From Cadophora sp. MPI-SDFR-AT-0126 (lineage: Eukaryota > Ascomycota > Leotiomycetes > Helotiales > Ploettnerulaceae): a DNA stretch of 64,000 nucleotides. Location of the stretch: assembly GCA_020747065.1 (NCBI GenBank), contig JAGMVK010000002.1:3286001-3350000 (forward strand), written 5' to 3'. How positions within the stretch are numbered: the stretch's first letter is position 1; the number at the start of each line of letters is the position of its first letter. Of the stretch, positions 1-11,011 are shown one piece after another. Under the pieces are notes generated by a model. It was not told where the DNA came from. It did not search any database and saw only the letters and a list, made by a program, of their open reading frames with translations. Made by a program: the position numbers and the translations under genes.

Positions 1-8
1 GGCAACGT

Positions 9-88
9 ATCTGCCCCCAGTCTCTGCCCCCAGTCTCTGCCCCCAGTCTCTGCCCCCAGTCTCTGCCCCCAGTCTCTGCACCTGGCCA
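9..88. repeat. 13-bp G/C-rich minisatellite, locus 1
   Basis: About six head-to-tail copies of a 13-bp unit (TCTCTGCCCCCAG), nearly perfect, at the left edge of the window. The same unit occurs at 5408-5475 (same strand, more diverged) and 7608-7690 (opposite strand). The array may continue to the left. Confidence 0.9.
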
Positions 89-92
89 TTGT

Positions 93-551
93 CCCTGCAA
101 GACACAAACCCTTGGCAGTCCTGATGACCAAAGACACAACTTGATGACAACAAGTGAGGATATAACCTAGGAGAAAAAGACTTTATTCGTTAGAACTCTA
201 GTACGAGCTAAGAATCGTGAGAATATAGCCGCAGAGCTTGAGAGATTAATTTCGTTTCTATACTGCAACATCAAAACTCATAAAATATCAAGTCTAACAA
301 GCCAACTAAACATTTATATAGGCTGCGAATTGAACCTATCTATCGGTTGCGTATGGTAAGCACTAGAGTACTGTAAAATAACTATAGATATTACCTAGAC
401 TAATCGCGGTCTGATTAGGGAGAGTTGAGATGTGTATATACACGTGAGTCCAATTTGTTTTAATTTTCATACTTTTGTGGAACGCTATCTTCTTTCTGAG
501 AATGGAAGATAAGTTTTTGAATGGGGTTGAATTACCTCTGCAGACAAAGGT
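93..551. other. Intergenic, AT-rich, no gene seen
   Basis: No convincing ORF or structured element. It presumably includes the promoter of the UbiA-type gene starting at 552. Confidence 0.5.
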
Positions 552-1487
552 ATGGTGTTAGATAACCACGAAAGGCAAGGTCTAACAAGTTTTCAGAAAA
601 GGGGTATTTTGTTCCACGCAAAAACCATTTATCTCATTACGAAGAGTGATATTAAGACGACAATGCTTCCTGCTACGACGTTTGCTTTCACGGCTGCTTT
701 CTCTGGTTTATTCAGTGCCAATTCTCTACCAAAAATTAGAATTCTCTCCGGGCTACAGAAATCAATATTTTGGACGTGGATGAACCTTTGGATTTTTAAC
801 CTCGCGAACCAACGACTTCCAGACGCGATTGCAGAGGACTCTATCAATAAACCTTGGCGCGCGATCCCATCTGGTCGACTGACATCCAAACAAGCTCGTC
901 AAATTCTTCTTGCATCGATCCCAATCGTACTTTTCTCAACATTATATATCGGTGGAAGTAAGGAGAGTATCTTTTTAATGATACTCACATGGATGTATAA
1001 TGATCTTGGAGCAGCAGAGGAGACATTTATTGTTCGAAATATCAGCAACGCACTGGGATTCATATCTTTTGGAGCGGGTGCAGCACAAGTCGCTTGCGGT
1101 CCTCTGGATATGACTGCTTACTACTGGTCCGCAGTTATTACAGCAGCTATAACCTGCACGATCCAGTTTCAAGACATGGAAGATCAAGAAGGAGATCGAG
1201 CCCGAGGTCGGAAAACTATGCCTATAGTCCTCGGCGATTCTTTCACAAGACTAGTCAATGCTCATATGATTATGTTATTCTCATTTGTCGCTCCAGCATT
1301 TTGGCAATTGCCCTTTACTGGATTTCTACTCCCTTTACTACTTGGCCTTTTGATTGCGTCTAAAACACTGTTACGGACAGATTTAATGTCGGATAAGCAG
1401 ACATTCAGGCTATGGTGTCTTTGGTTGATGGTGCTTTATGTTCTTCCAATGGCAAGAGATCGGGAGGAATACTCCGTACCTGCCTGA
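552..1487 (+). CDS. UbiA-superfamily intramembrane prenyltransferase / terpene cyclase-like protein
   Basis: Single-exon, 311-aa polytopic membrane protein. Two UbiA-type acidic motifs are visible: the first around residues 84-107 (NQRLPDAIAEDSINKPWR), followed by IPSGRLT, and the second around 208-220 (DMEDQEGDRARGRKTMP). In this superfamily they bind the diphosphate of a prenyl donor through Mg2+. About eight hydrophobic helices surround them. The family includes prenyltransferases and fungal membrane-bound terpene cyclases such as that of the fumagillin pathway; the sequence alone does not tell these apart. A bZIP gene, transporter and hydrolase follow, which would fit a small terpenoid or meroterpenoid cluster (inference). 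Start chosen at the first ATG of the ORF. Confidence 0.8.
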   Translation: MVLDNHERQGLTSFQKRGILFHAKTIYLITKSDIKTTMLPATTFAFTAAFSGLFSANSLPKIRILSGLQKSIFWTWMNLWIFNLANQRLPDAIAEDSINKPWRAIPSGRLTSKQARQILLASIPIVLFSTLYIGGSKESIFLMILTWMYNDLGAAEETFIVRNISNALGFISFGAGAAQVACGPLDMTAYYWSAVITAAITCTIQFQDMEDQEGDRARGRKTMPIVLGDSFTRLVNAHMIMLFSFVAPAFWQLPFTGFLLPLLLGLLIASKTLLRTDLMSDKQTFRLWCLWLMVLYVLPMARDREEYSVPA

Positions 1488-2590
1488 GCCTGTTCAGCTT
1501 TGCATGTTAGAAAGACCTAAGTGGAAATGGCGAACACTGTCGAGACGGATGTCCTATCCTTTCGTGTAGAGATAACAGGTTGCTGGACGGAAGGGGGAGA
1601 GCGATATGGAAACGACGGATTTTTGTCGTGCAATGTGTATTTTCCTCCGCCTTGTTAGCATAGGCAATAACGGCCTGACAACCTGGTGGCAGACACGAAA
1701 CCAGGATCGAATATTGGCCGACTACATAAATATTTATTATTTCCAATTTTGAAGCGGTTTTTCAAGAAATTATCAAGTTTCAATTTCGAGGCTACTTCCA
1801 TAATCCTTGCCACAGATTTCTTGAGAGCCTGTAAATTCATCTTTAGGTTTGTGGGTAGGTAAATTTGACGGCGCTGGACCAGGGTTTGGACCCTTTATAT
1901 GAGGCATTGTCTTGTGCAACTAACCTCAAGGGGCTCTCTATCCACAATGAAGAGTCTGCATTCCATGATTCAGACGCAACGTCTATTCCTACGTGACGAG
2001 ATATCCCCCGAGAATCAGTAACTGTTCCTTGACTCTAATCAATTCAAAGTAAAATATGCTACAGACAAAAAAAAAAGAGTGATATGAGTCAGGATGGGAG
2101 TGATAAATTCAGGCCGAGCCTCCACCCTCACTTTTGCTGTAAACCTCGAGAGGCGTGGCGCTATCCCTGGTAAGGCCCTGCACTTCGACCAGGAGAAGGT
2201 GCAGAAAGTCGGCCTGGCATTACCGCCTACAGACACCCTGCCAGCAACGGTCGAAGGGCGGGTGGAGGGGAGATGGTGCAAGCCAGGATACTTAGCAGAG
2301 TGTAGTGTGGCAAATTGCAGCCAGGGGGCCTTATTCAGGCTGCAACCAGGCCAGGTTCCTGGTCGGCAGCTGAGCTGTGAGCTGGACCATGCAAGGACCC
2401 GAAGCACATGGCTGTGGTAAGGTCCTTATACGGCGGATGAAGTGCGGTGCCATATCCATATATATACAGGAGCAGGTTCCCCAATTTAGACGTCTCGAAC
2501 CTGCCATCATCCAGATCAACAGTCCTCTCAAGACCAACAATTCTGATAACCTTCCACAGCGGTGTATCTTCGTCGTCCACCCCCACCAGC
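1488..2590. other. Intergenic; short ORFs only
   Basis: Overlapping short ORFs on both strands show no domain or splice logic and look like chance. The last few hundred bases are probably the promoter and leader of the bZIP gene. Confidence 0.5.
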
Positions 2591-3344
2591 ATGTCTAGAA
2601 AACGTTCCTCATACTCGACGGCTGTTCGAGATGTCACTGACGACACATGCAGTGCTTTCAGCCCTTCAGCAAAGCCAGATGAGGACTGGACCAAGATCTC
2701 CGACTTGGCTAACCGGAGGAGAATCCAAAACAGAATCGCCCAGCGAAACTACCGTGAGCAATACTGCAACAGCCTATCCGAGGACTATGACTGACATACT
2801 GCTAGGCAAAAAGCTAAAGAGACGTCTCCAAGACCTCGAGAGACGCGCTGGATTTTCTTCAGCCTCCCCTCCCCAAGTTCACGCTGAGATTCAACAACAG
2901 CAACACCCTGTAGAGGAGAATTTCCAGCAACACTGTAAGAGCGGTCCAGAAATCTTGCACCGACAGCCGCCGTTGCTGAGCCGATATACTCCACCAGTGG
3001 AGGACAGTCCGAGATTTGCACATGGCTTTGAACGCGAGGCGTCCAGAACACCACCTCTCTTGGCATACCCCTCTTATCCAGCGTCAGAAGATATCGTCCA
3101 CCCACATGACCCGTCATCTTCAGAATACTCAGACTTCTCGAACTATCTTGCGCTGGTTCCCGTCACTCTACCTTCGGATATGCATTTCGACGGTGCTATA
3201 AAGCACGAGGATGATACCATGAGGCCATCCAATATGAGCTACCAGGGTCTGCCAGTCATGAATAGCCATGATTACGACGCATATGAAAATTCAAACCCTC
3301 ATGGAGTAGAGTCCACTCTTCTTTCTACATTGAATCAGCTCTAA
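2591..3344 (+). CDS. bZIP transcription factor
   Basis: Two exons, 2591-2753 and 2806-3344, give 233 aa. The 52-bp intron (GTGAGC...CTAG with a CTGAC branch site) sits inside the basic region. Joining it restores a textbook fungal bZIP segment, NRRRIQNRIAQRNYR followed directly by KKLKRRLQDLERRAG (residues about 42-70). Without splicing, the first reading frame stops shortly after the basic region, so the intron is well supported. The leucine zipper is short and the rest is Pro/Ser/Gln-rich and low in predicted structure, as in many cluster-specific fungal bZIPs. The next gene upstream on the same strand is the UbiA-type enzyme, so local pathway control is plausible but unproven. Confidence 0.85.
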
Positions 3345-4226
3345 TAGCCATCTGCAGATCCCTCCTCTTTCTCATTCACACGAGCACTCCTCGACTTGTG
3401 CAGAGTCCGGCTAGAAATACCCAACCACTACTTCATCGACGCCTCCCTCTCTATGGCTCCTGTCGCAAGTGAGGTGTAGGGGTACGAGGAATGATTTTTT
3501 CGTCTTGGGGTTACCACACTGAGTTCAAAGTGCTCGACACTCTTTCTAGAGATGGTATTTCACAAAATTTGATTTGAAAGAATGGAATGGAAAGCATGGC
3601 CGTCTGGCGGTATCTGGGTTCCAGTTTCTGTTTCGGTGATAACTGTAAATACCCCCTTACTGAGTCTGGGTGGACACTCATCGTCCGAAATAAGTCAAGC
3701 AATTCAAGGGGAAAAATCTGAAAATTACTGTCCACAAAAACATGTGCATCTTTCTCATTGCATAGAAAATAAAACCCCTCAACCCCAGGCCGAAGCTTTC
3801 CAGACTTTCCGGTATTGCTCGAGCTTGTGACTGTCCAACTATCCCGATGCGAATTGTCATGACTTTGAAATCCTCCGATCGCCGGTTCCTTTGGACATTC
3901 TGGTCGGTTCCTGCCAGTGGTCTGCATTCGCGCCGTGTAGGTCAATAGAGCCTTGAGACCTTCTGGCTTTCCGCGCGTAAATTTCCCATCCGTTAGTTTG
4001 GCCAACCGGGAGCCAAAATTAGATCAACAGGAATAAATTTTAGCTTCCTTCGCAATTATTCACCTGAGTGAGATGTGGAAGAGCCATATTAGGACACCAG
4101 AATCTGAGCGGTTTAAAGCTCCATTATTACTGCAATGACCCTCAGCACCGAGATTCAAAGCACAAAATCTCAACAGCGAACTTGTGTGCAATTTGATCCT
4201 TTTGCAACGCGCTCCTCAAAGTACCT
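3345..4226. other. Intergenic
   Basis: A 164-aa minus ORF (3511-4005) overlaps shorter ORFs and shows no domain. I see no supported gene. Confidence 0.45.
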
Positions 4227-5368
4227 ATGGAGTCCGAGACCGAATTCGATTATGAACCCGGATCCGAGAGTCCAAACCGAGATAGCACATGGCCTGGGAC
4301 CGAGTGTTCTATACTTGGCGAGCCGTTGGAATTAGCTAAAGATTATTCAAAGTCTGTTATAATACAACCACCAGTAAAAAGGGCCCAACCTAGCTCTGCA
4401 TCTCTTCCCCCACTTAGAAATTCAGCAACTCATGGGAACGGAAGAAAGGTAAATTTTGCTTCTGGACAAGCAGGTTCCCTATGGGAATCATACCAAGAGG
4501 ATTGGCGGCTTGGACGGCACAAAGCAGTCACCGTAGCGTACAAAAGATCAAAACAAGACCAAATGTATACCGTCAGGACTATTTCTAAACCCGAAGCTAG
4601 AGGGAACCTCGAGATGGTACGTCAACTCCATCACAAAAACCTCGTTCCTATCCACGAAGTTTTTGCATCCCAACGAGAATTCTTTATTATATCCCCATAC
4701 ATGGATATCTCTCTCGAACGAATCAATGGATCTCCCCGCTATCCCTGTGAGGCCCAATTAGCTGAGCTAAGCCTTGAGGTAGGTACCATCTCTTATGCGA
4801 GAGAACATCCGCTAAAATTTTCAGATTCTTCATGGCATTTCTTACCTAGCCTCAGAGGGCTTGACCCACAGTAATATCAGTTGTTCGAATATATTACTGT
4901 CTCTGAAGGACGTTGGTGGGACTAGGGTCAGTGAGGTTAAGATTGGTAGGTGAGATACTTTTTCCCGCCGTGGCATTTCACTAAATCTGCAATCTATAGC
5001 CGATATCGAATGTTGTAGCAAGAGTGCCAATGGTGCTGCAGGACGTATTGACACCAAGGCGCTCGGAATTGTAATGATGAAGGTGATGGAGAAGGACAGC
5101 CAGCCAGAAGGGTCTCTCGGCTTGCGCCACCCAGAACGGTGGTCGGAAGATGCAGTTGAATTCTTGTCCATGACCCAAGTCTCCACACCAGAAAAACTGG
5201 CCCACGTAAGTCCATTCAAACGATCAATATGCTATTTTCTGACCAGTGCAGCACCGATTCGTGGCAAATCATAAGCATGATGGGTCGCTCGTCCGATTGA
5301 TTGCATTCACTAACGTCGCGGCATTCGGTGGGTTCTACAACTACGAAAAGTCAGCGGAGCTATTTTAG
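4227..5368 (+). CDS. Protein kinase-fold protein, probable pseudokinase
   Basis: Four exons (4227-4778, 4825-4945, 5000-5205, 5252-5368) give 331 aa with introns of 46-54 bp. An unstructured N-terminus (about 1-85) precedes a kinase fold: beta-3 strand (YTVRTISK), the hinge (FFIISPYMD), a catalytic-loop equivalent (LTHSNISCSNILL) and a metal-loop equivalent (VKIADIE). Three key positions are non-canonical: Arg replaces the VAIK lysine, the HRD-type loop reads H-S-N so the catalytic Asp is Asn, and DFG reads D-I-E. There is no recognisable glycine loop. I therefore infer a catalytically dead scaffold or regulator. It lies between the bZIP and transporter genes, on the same strand. Confidence 0.7.
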
Positions 5369-5407
5369 GAAGTGAATTAATGTAGTAGCATTGAGTTAAG
5401 CAGACGT

Positions 5408-5475
5408 ACTCCCCTGTCTCTGCCCCCGGTCTTTGCCCCCGGTCTCTGCCCCTGGCTTTTGCCCTTGGTCTCCAG
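5408..5475. repeat. 13-bp minisatellite, locus 2
   Basis: Four to five diverged copies of the unit seen at the left edge of the window (variants TCTCTGCCCCCGG, TCTTTGCCCCCGG, TCTCTGCCCCTGG), in the same orientation. It lies between the pseudokinase and transporter genes. Confidence 0.85.
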
Positions 5476-5648
5476 CCACTACCGAAGAGCCGCATCATTT
5501 GTTGATTGGCCAAGATGAGGTATGGGAAAACTTCAAAAGTTGCATTCCTAGTCTTCCACAATCAAATTTCCGAATATCCCTTCCACTACTCATTTCTCGA
5601 TTCTGTGTCTTTGTTGATTTACTCTTCGCTTACTTGGGCACCCTGGAA

Positions 5649-7263
5649 ATGTCTGAGTTGGGGGGAGCTTCAAACCATTGCAACATTCCCGATATGATTA
5701 ATGGTGACAGTACACGATCCCATCCGGGTAACTGTACAGAGTTTATCGTCAACGCCGATGAAGATACTATACTTTCACCTGTTGATGGTGGTCGACAAGC
5801 TTGGGCTTTCATGATGGGAGCCTGTATGATCGAAGGCCTAATGTGGGGTGAATACTTTCCTTCGCATCTTAATTACTTAACTGATGTTGAGAGGTTTCCC
5901 GTTAACATTCGGAGTTTTTCGATCTTATTATGAGAATAACAATACATTTACCAGCAATCGATATTTGTCGTTGGTTGGGACTTTGACTACCGTATGTCCC
6001 CCCTCTTTCCACCTTAATTGTTACCTTGTTAAACAACTACTATTAGGCGATATCGTATCTCGGTACACCTTTGATTGCCCTTTTTACTATCAAATACCCT
6101 ACATACCAAAAATATATGATATGGGGTGGATGGTTGGTTTGTAGTCTTGCATTAGTAGCTAGCAGCTTTGCTACACAGGTGTGGCATTTGATCATCACAC
6201 AAGGATTTCTTTATGGCCTCAGCTTCCTAATCATATACTATCCTCTCCTTAATATGTTGAATGGGTGGTTTATTGAACGGAGGGGACTGGCTTACGGCAT
6301 CTTGTAAGTGTCACTTGGTTCTTTTCAAACTAAGTTAGACTAAATTTATTTAGATTTGGTTCTGCTGGAATCTGGGGCCTTGGACTACCGTTTATGATTG
6401 AAAAAATGCTCAAACAATACGGGTACGCCACTACATTAAGAGCATATGGGGTTGCCATTGTAAGCATATCAACTGTTAATTTGAGAAATGTCTAATAATG
6501 ATATAAGTTTGTACTCGTCGGCCCGACACTTCCTCTCGTTCGTGGTCGACTCATGCGCCAAATTGATAACGGAATTGAGAACAAAATCAGGCTTGGAGTA
6601 TTCAAGAAGCCAATGTTCTTTTCAGTAACATGCTCAAATGTTCTTCAAGGGCTTGTATTCTTCTTACCAAATATCTATCTACCATGTAAATAATAACGAA
6701 GCGGTCTTGTTGTGAAATGCTGACATATTGTAGCCTACGCATCTGCCATGGGTCTATCATCAAATCAGGGAACTATCCTACTCTCTTTTTTGAATATTTC
6801 CCAAATATTTGGCCAAATCGCTATGGGTTACCTCTCTGACCATTCCGGCGCGCTCGCTCTTATGGTCGGCTCAACGATTTGCTCTTCTATCACTGTTCTT
6901 TGTGTCTGGTATTTAAGTCGGACGATTGCCTCTTTACTTATATTTTGTTTGCTATATGGATTCTTTGCCGGTGGATATAGTGTGTTATATTGCCGTTTCG
7001 TCACGGCATTAACTGATATGTCTGCTACGGGGCTGTGGTTATATAGCACATTCGAATTCCAGCGTGGGGTAGGGAATCTTGTTGGAGGATCTGTGAGTAG
7101 TATTTTGGTGGAGGATATTTCTTCAGCGGCGAAGTACCGAAACCTCATTCTCTTTGTTGGCATCGCCTTTTTAACCAGCTCTGTTGGTGGCTTGAGCTGC
7201 TGGTTTTCCAAAGCTCATCATCCTCGCTTTTCAAGGCAGACGCAGAGACTCCCTGAAATATAA
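5649..7263 (+). CDS. MFS transporter, monocarboxylate-porter-like
   Basis: Six exons (5649-5847, 5894-5991, 6047-6303, 6354-6459, 6508-6685, 6734-7263) give 455 aa; all five introns are 46-55 bp with GT..AG ends. A hydrophilic N-terminus (about 48 aa) leads to GGRQAWAFMMGACMIEGLMW and then the GFPLTFGVFRSYYE segment, characteristic of fungal MCT-family (TC 2.A.1.13) transporters. About twelve membrane helices follow, split by a central loop (RGRLMRQIDNGIENK). It probably sits in the plasma membrane and moves a small organic acid or a secondary metabolite; the substrate cannot be read from sequence. Its place after the UbiA, bZIP and pseudokinase genes suggests an export or import role for that group. 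Confidence 0.85.
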
Positions 7264-7607
7264 ATCGAGGAACGCCCTCTGCGGAGAGTATCTGATAAAA
7301 AGGCTCGACAAATTGAATTAGGGCTATAGTCAGAGCGAGAAAATTACGAAGAAGGGGCTCTATATGGATACGCACTATCTAGACTTAATTTAATGAAGCT
7401 CTGTCTCATCTGCTCTACGCATCCAATAATGCTTGACCATACAGGTCAAAATTTCTATTCTCAAACAATTAAACGTCAACTTCCCGTTTAAAATATAGCT
7501 TCAAAGGCTACAGAGTACTCTTCTCAATAAATTTACCTCATGAGAATAACAATTAATTCGTGGCTAAAAGTAGATTGCTTAAATGCCTAGCGCAAACGGA
7601 AGCGAGA
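7264..7607. other. Intergenic, AT-rich
   Basis: 3' flank of the transporter gene; no supported gene or repeat. Confidence 0.5.
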
Positions 7608-7690
7608 ATGTGGGCAAGGACAAAGACGGAGGGCAAGGACGGGGGGCAAAGACGGGGGGCAAAGACCGGGGGCAGAAACCGGGGGCAAAC
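7608..7690. repeat. 13-bp minisatellite, locus 3 (inverted)
   Basis: About six units of the same minisatellite as at 9-88 and 5408-5475, on the opposite strand (GGGGGCAAAGAC-type units). Together with locus 2 it brackets the transporter gene as an imperfect inverted pair. Confidence 0.85.
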
Positions 7691-7952
7691 AGTAGGCCAC
7701 CTTATTCCATCAGGTATTGCTTAAGCCTGAGCATGACCACCGTGAAATATTCCGACTCACCTACGACTACGGCAGCCAGATATGCGTTTGACAGACCACG
7801 CTTTGCGCACCGACCAAGCATTGTTGCATCAATTGTTCCACGCGGCACGGACAACTGGGAAGGCCGCATCTTCAAATTGTGAAAGAATAGTGAACCTGAT
7901 CAGTATTTTTAACCGCACGATTTTCACGACACCCATCGACTTAACAAAGAGA

Positions 7953-8986
7953 ATGGATGAGTACGGACGTCCAAAGCCTCCCTCCCAAGCTGAGTACGAA
8001 CGCAGCTCTGCTCCACTATAGATGATATCTAAATCTGGGGTACTAACGATTCATTCGCTGCCAGGTTGGAGAGCGTGGAATGGAACTCAACAACTTCTCT
8101 TAAGAGAGCAAAAGTGCTGATGCTCCACGGTATGTGCTCCTTCAAAATAATGTTACGGCACATCACAACATTCCTGCTCACTGCTGTGCATTTATAGGAA
8201 ATGCACAATCGGGAGCATCATTTGAAAGGAAGACTCGATTCTTCAAGAATCTCCTCCAGAATGCTTGCCCATCTTTCCCAGGCGGGGTCGAATTGTTTTA
8301 TGCCACTGCGCCGCATCGAATTCTGCCTGCAAGTCCAACCACAGGAGATGAAGGAGGCTTCGATGCCTGGACTTGGGGATTTGGAGATTACACAACGGAA
8401 GTGATGCAAGGCTACGGTCAAACGATTCGTTATATGCTCGAGGTAATCCGGACGGCAGGTCCTTTTGTAGGAATTGTTGGATTCTCTGCTGGTGCAGCCA
8501 CGGCTCATATATTAGTGTCTATTGCAGAACGCCGAGCATCTCCTGAGCTCATACAACATCTCCAGATGGATTCAAGAGTACGTTTTTTCTACATTGCCAC
8601 TCTAGCACAGGGCTAGGTGTAATGTCGATGAGCAGGACTGATGCGATATATAGTTCCTTCCACCACCATTTCATTTTGCTATCTGCTCTAGCGGCTTCAT
8701 ATTGTCTCACCCCCAATACAGATCTCTCTACTATCCGCGAGTTCAGACGCCAGTCTTGCATTTTGTTGGGAATTTGGATCCGGTTATACCCCAGGACCAT
8801 ACGCTGAAGTTAGCAGGGAGGTGCAAGAATCGCTTGATAGTGTACCATCCAGGAGCTCACTTTATGCCAAGGGGTAACATATTTCAGGAGGCTATGCTGA
8901 GTTTCGTAAAGCAATGGCTGAGAAGAGACGCGACAGACTGCCCAAGCGTTCTTCCAGTGACATTAGCTTTGAATGAAGGGATATAG
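7953..8986 (+). CDS. FSH1-family alpha/beta serine hydrolase
   Basis: Four exons (7953-7993, 8065-8129, 8198-8577, 8654-8986) give 272 aa. Visible hallmarks: the LMLHG oxyanion-side strand followed by NAQSGASF, the nucleophile elbow GFSAGAA, an Asp-bearing GNLDPVI and a His-bearing HPGAHFMP, in the right order for the catalytic triad. The segment SHPQYRSLYYP is typical of FSH1/FSH2-type hydrolases. Family members act on small esters, and several fungal ones release or edit polyketide or terpenoid products in clusters; the substrate here is unknown. The first exon (14 codons) is the least certain part; the reading frame stays open upstream to 7782. Confidence 0.8.
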
Positions 8987-9281
8987 TTATGCTGGCGAGA
9001 CCGTGTTACGGCCAAGGGCTGGGTTGCAATGCTTATGAAACTCAACAGTCAAACTCGTACATACCATTTGATCGTCTAGGCTATTAGTCTTCAGGTGGGA
9101 GCTTAATGTGGCCCTGAAATGTAATTGTGACAAATCAAGGTGTCTTTATATGACCCCCGCCTAAAATAGAAACATCCGGAATTATTAAAGCCAGTGCTGC
9201 ACCACGACATGTCGCATCTTTGCTTTGGCGCGAGATGGCAGAAGTGGAATATTTATCGGCCCCTGACCTGAACCTTACATC

Positions 9282-9906
9282 ATGTCTGAAGCATGGAAGA
9301 AAGAGGAGAGCTCCACTGATAACGAGACCCCTACTCCCTATATGAAACTGTGTACCCAAGCTAATAAAGTGCCTATAGTAGATAATATGCTTACAGCTCT
9401 CTTTTCCTGGCTCACGTTAGCCGGATTTGTTGTGTTACCCGCCACTTTTACTTCCCTTAAACATTCTACTACGCTCAGTAGTAGCAAAGGCGGAGAGATT
9501 GTTCAAGAAACTGTCCAAAACCTCCCGCTGCTGCCGGTTGCGGTAGTAATGTGTGGGGTTGGGATTTCGGGAACGTGTTGGTTCTGGAAGAAATGGCACA
9601 AGGAGTATGTTTGGCTAAACGGACAGATATTCTTGTGAGTATTCACAGCTGTATAGGATGCGCAGAGAACTAATACAGTAAAGGCCAGGTCTGCTAAACT
9701 CGCTCGTTGCCTTACTGACCACGTTAGTCAATGTTATGGCAGCTCACAATAATCATTGGTCTATAACAGCCAAGATAACCCTCGCCGTGAGCGGTATCTG
9801 CGCAGGATTGATGCTTGTGTTGTTTTCGGTCTATAGTTGGCTTCTGGAGAAAATTAAGACTCCAAAAGATAGGGAGAAGCCCGGGGACGAAAACCAAGTG
9901 CTGTGA
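9282..9906 (+). CDS. Small four-helix membrane protein of unknown function
   Basis: Two exons (9282-9634, 9684-9906) give 191 aa; the 49-bp intron ends in AAAG and has a GAACTAATA branch region. Four hydrophobic stretches are visible: about 37-60, 80-100, 120-140 and 150-172. Short charged ends include a Lys/Glu-rich C-terminus. I do not recognise the family. Similar small integral membrane proteins are common lineage-restricted fungal genes. It is the last gene before the first family-A element. Confidence 0.6.
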
Positions 9907-10111
9907 GAAATCAAGATGAGTTGCAAACAGAATCACTTCTAACTTAGTCTCTACTGATTTCTAGACTGAGGCAGTTATTGATCGTTAAGTTAATTTTGTG
10001 GCGGTGCTAACGTTGCGGTTGTTCCATTTTTCTGTCTGGTGCATGCAAACACGGCACGAAGAGTTATTAAGTTAATTAAGTTATTAAATAATAAATTAGT
10101 AGGAATTATTA

Positions 10112-10558
10112 ACGTCCATCCCTGCGTGACGGAAAACCCTGCGTGCCGGAAAATCTAACCGGTACAATGATTTCAAGAGTCATAAAAATACAAGCGCACC
10201 GTCATATCTCTTATTATTTTTTGTAAGTTATATACCGTGGCTACTCCTGCACACTTTCGATGCCTCCTATTTAAAAAATCATGTCTGCGTCGTCGCCCTA
10301 CGCCTGATTTGTGATGAGTCTCCTTTTCTAGCGTAACAGACTTCCTCTCCTATAGCTGCACCACCGAGCTTGTACTACTCCTAAATTCATATGAACAGGT
10401 CTTATCTAAGCTCTAGATCCTTCTTAATATATACGAAATCGTTGACAGCCCCGTGGCGGCTATGGCGTGCAGATTCATACAAAACCGACACGCGGGTCGG
10501 TACCTCGGATCGAAGCGAGTGACGATCTTTGGTGGGGAACTGCCCCCATGCCCCACAT
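10112..10558 (+). repeat. Family-A long TIR, left arm of E1
   Basis: It aligns by eye, inverted, with 14052-14487. It also matches 16142-16560 and 46938-47373 (direct) and 52990-53428 (inverted). Shared blocks include the tandem CCCTGCGTG units, the stretch around GAGTCTCC and the GGTACCTCGGATC segment. Confidence 0.85.
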
Positions 10559-11011
10559 TTCCGTTTCAGTTTTAGTAATAACGCCTTAGGCATCAAGGCC
10601 ATCACCTCACTGGAGGGCTGTAGAATTGAGATCAAATTCCTGCCTTGGATGTAAGGCTAAAGGCTCGAACTCCAGAGAAGTAAAGGTGCAATTTCCATGC
10701 CTTGTGTCTCTCATTCGCTCTCGAATTCCTGTAGGTTTCTTTTCAGCGACAAAACAAATCATGCTCAACCGAAAATGACTTCGAGAAACATATGCCTATG
10801 GCTTCCAGAATACCCCTGAGCGACTAGCTGGTCTTGCGCGCTTCCAGTGATGTACCACCATGCTATTACCGCGAGGCTGTCGCCCAGCTGAGTATGCCAG
10901 CCTCAACGCAACATCTTCTCCAACCTTCACTTCACTTCATATCGATATCATTTCGACGGCTCATCAGTCACCGAGATCCTTCCCTTTGCGATCCTCGAAC
11001 CTAGTCGAATA
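10559..11011. other. Upstream region of the HET-NLR gene within E1
   Basis: Non-coding; probably promoter and 5' leader. No recognisable site beyond that. Confidence 0.4.

Noticed and set aside
8..90. CRISPR-like array
   Set aside because: The units are contiguous 13-bp repeats without spacers, and the organism is a fungus.
2039..2420. Overlapping ORFs on both strands upstream of the bZIP gene
   Set aside because: Mutual shadows of one GC-richer stretch; neither has a domain.
7583..7882. 99-codon ORF beginning in the minisatellite
   Set aside because: The Gly/Lys-rich start is translation of the 13-bp repeat; the rest shows no conserved feature.
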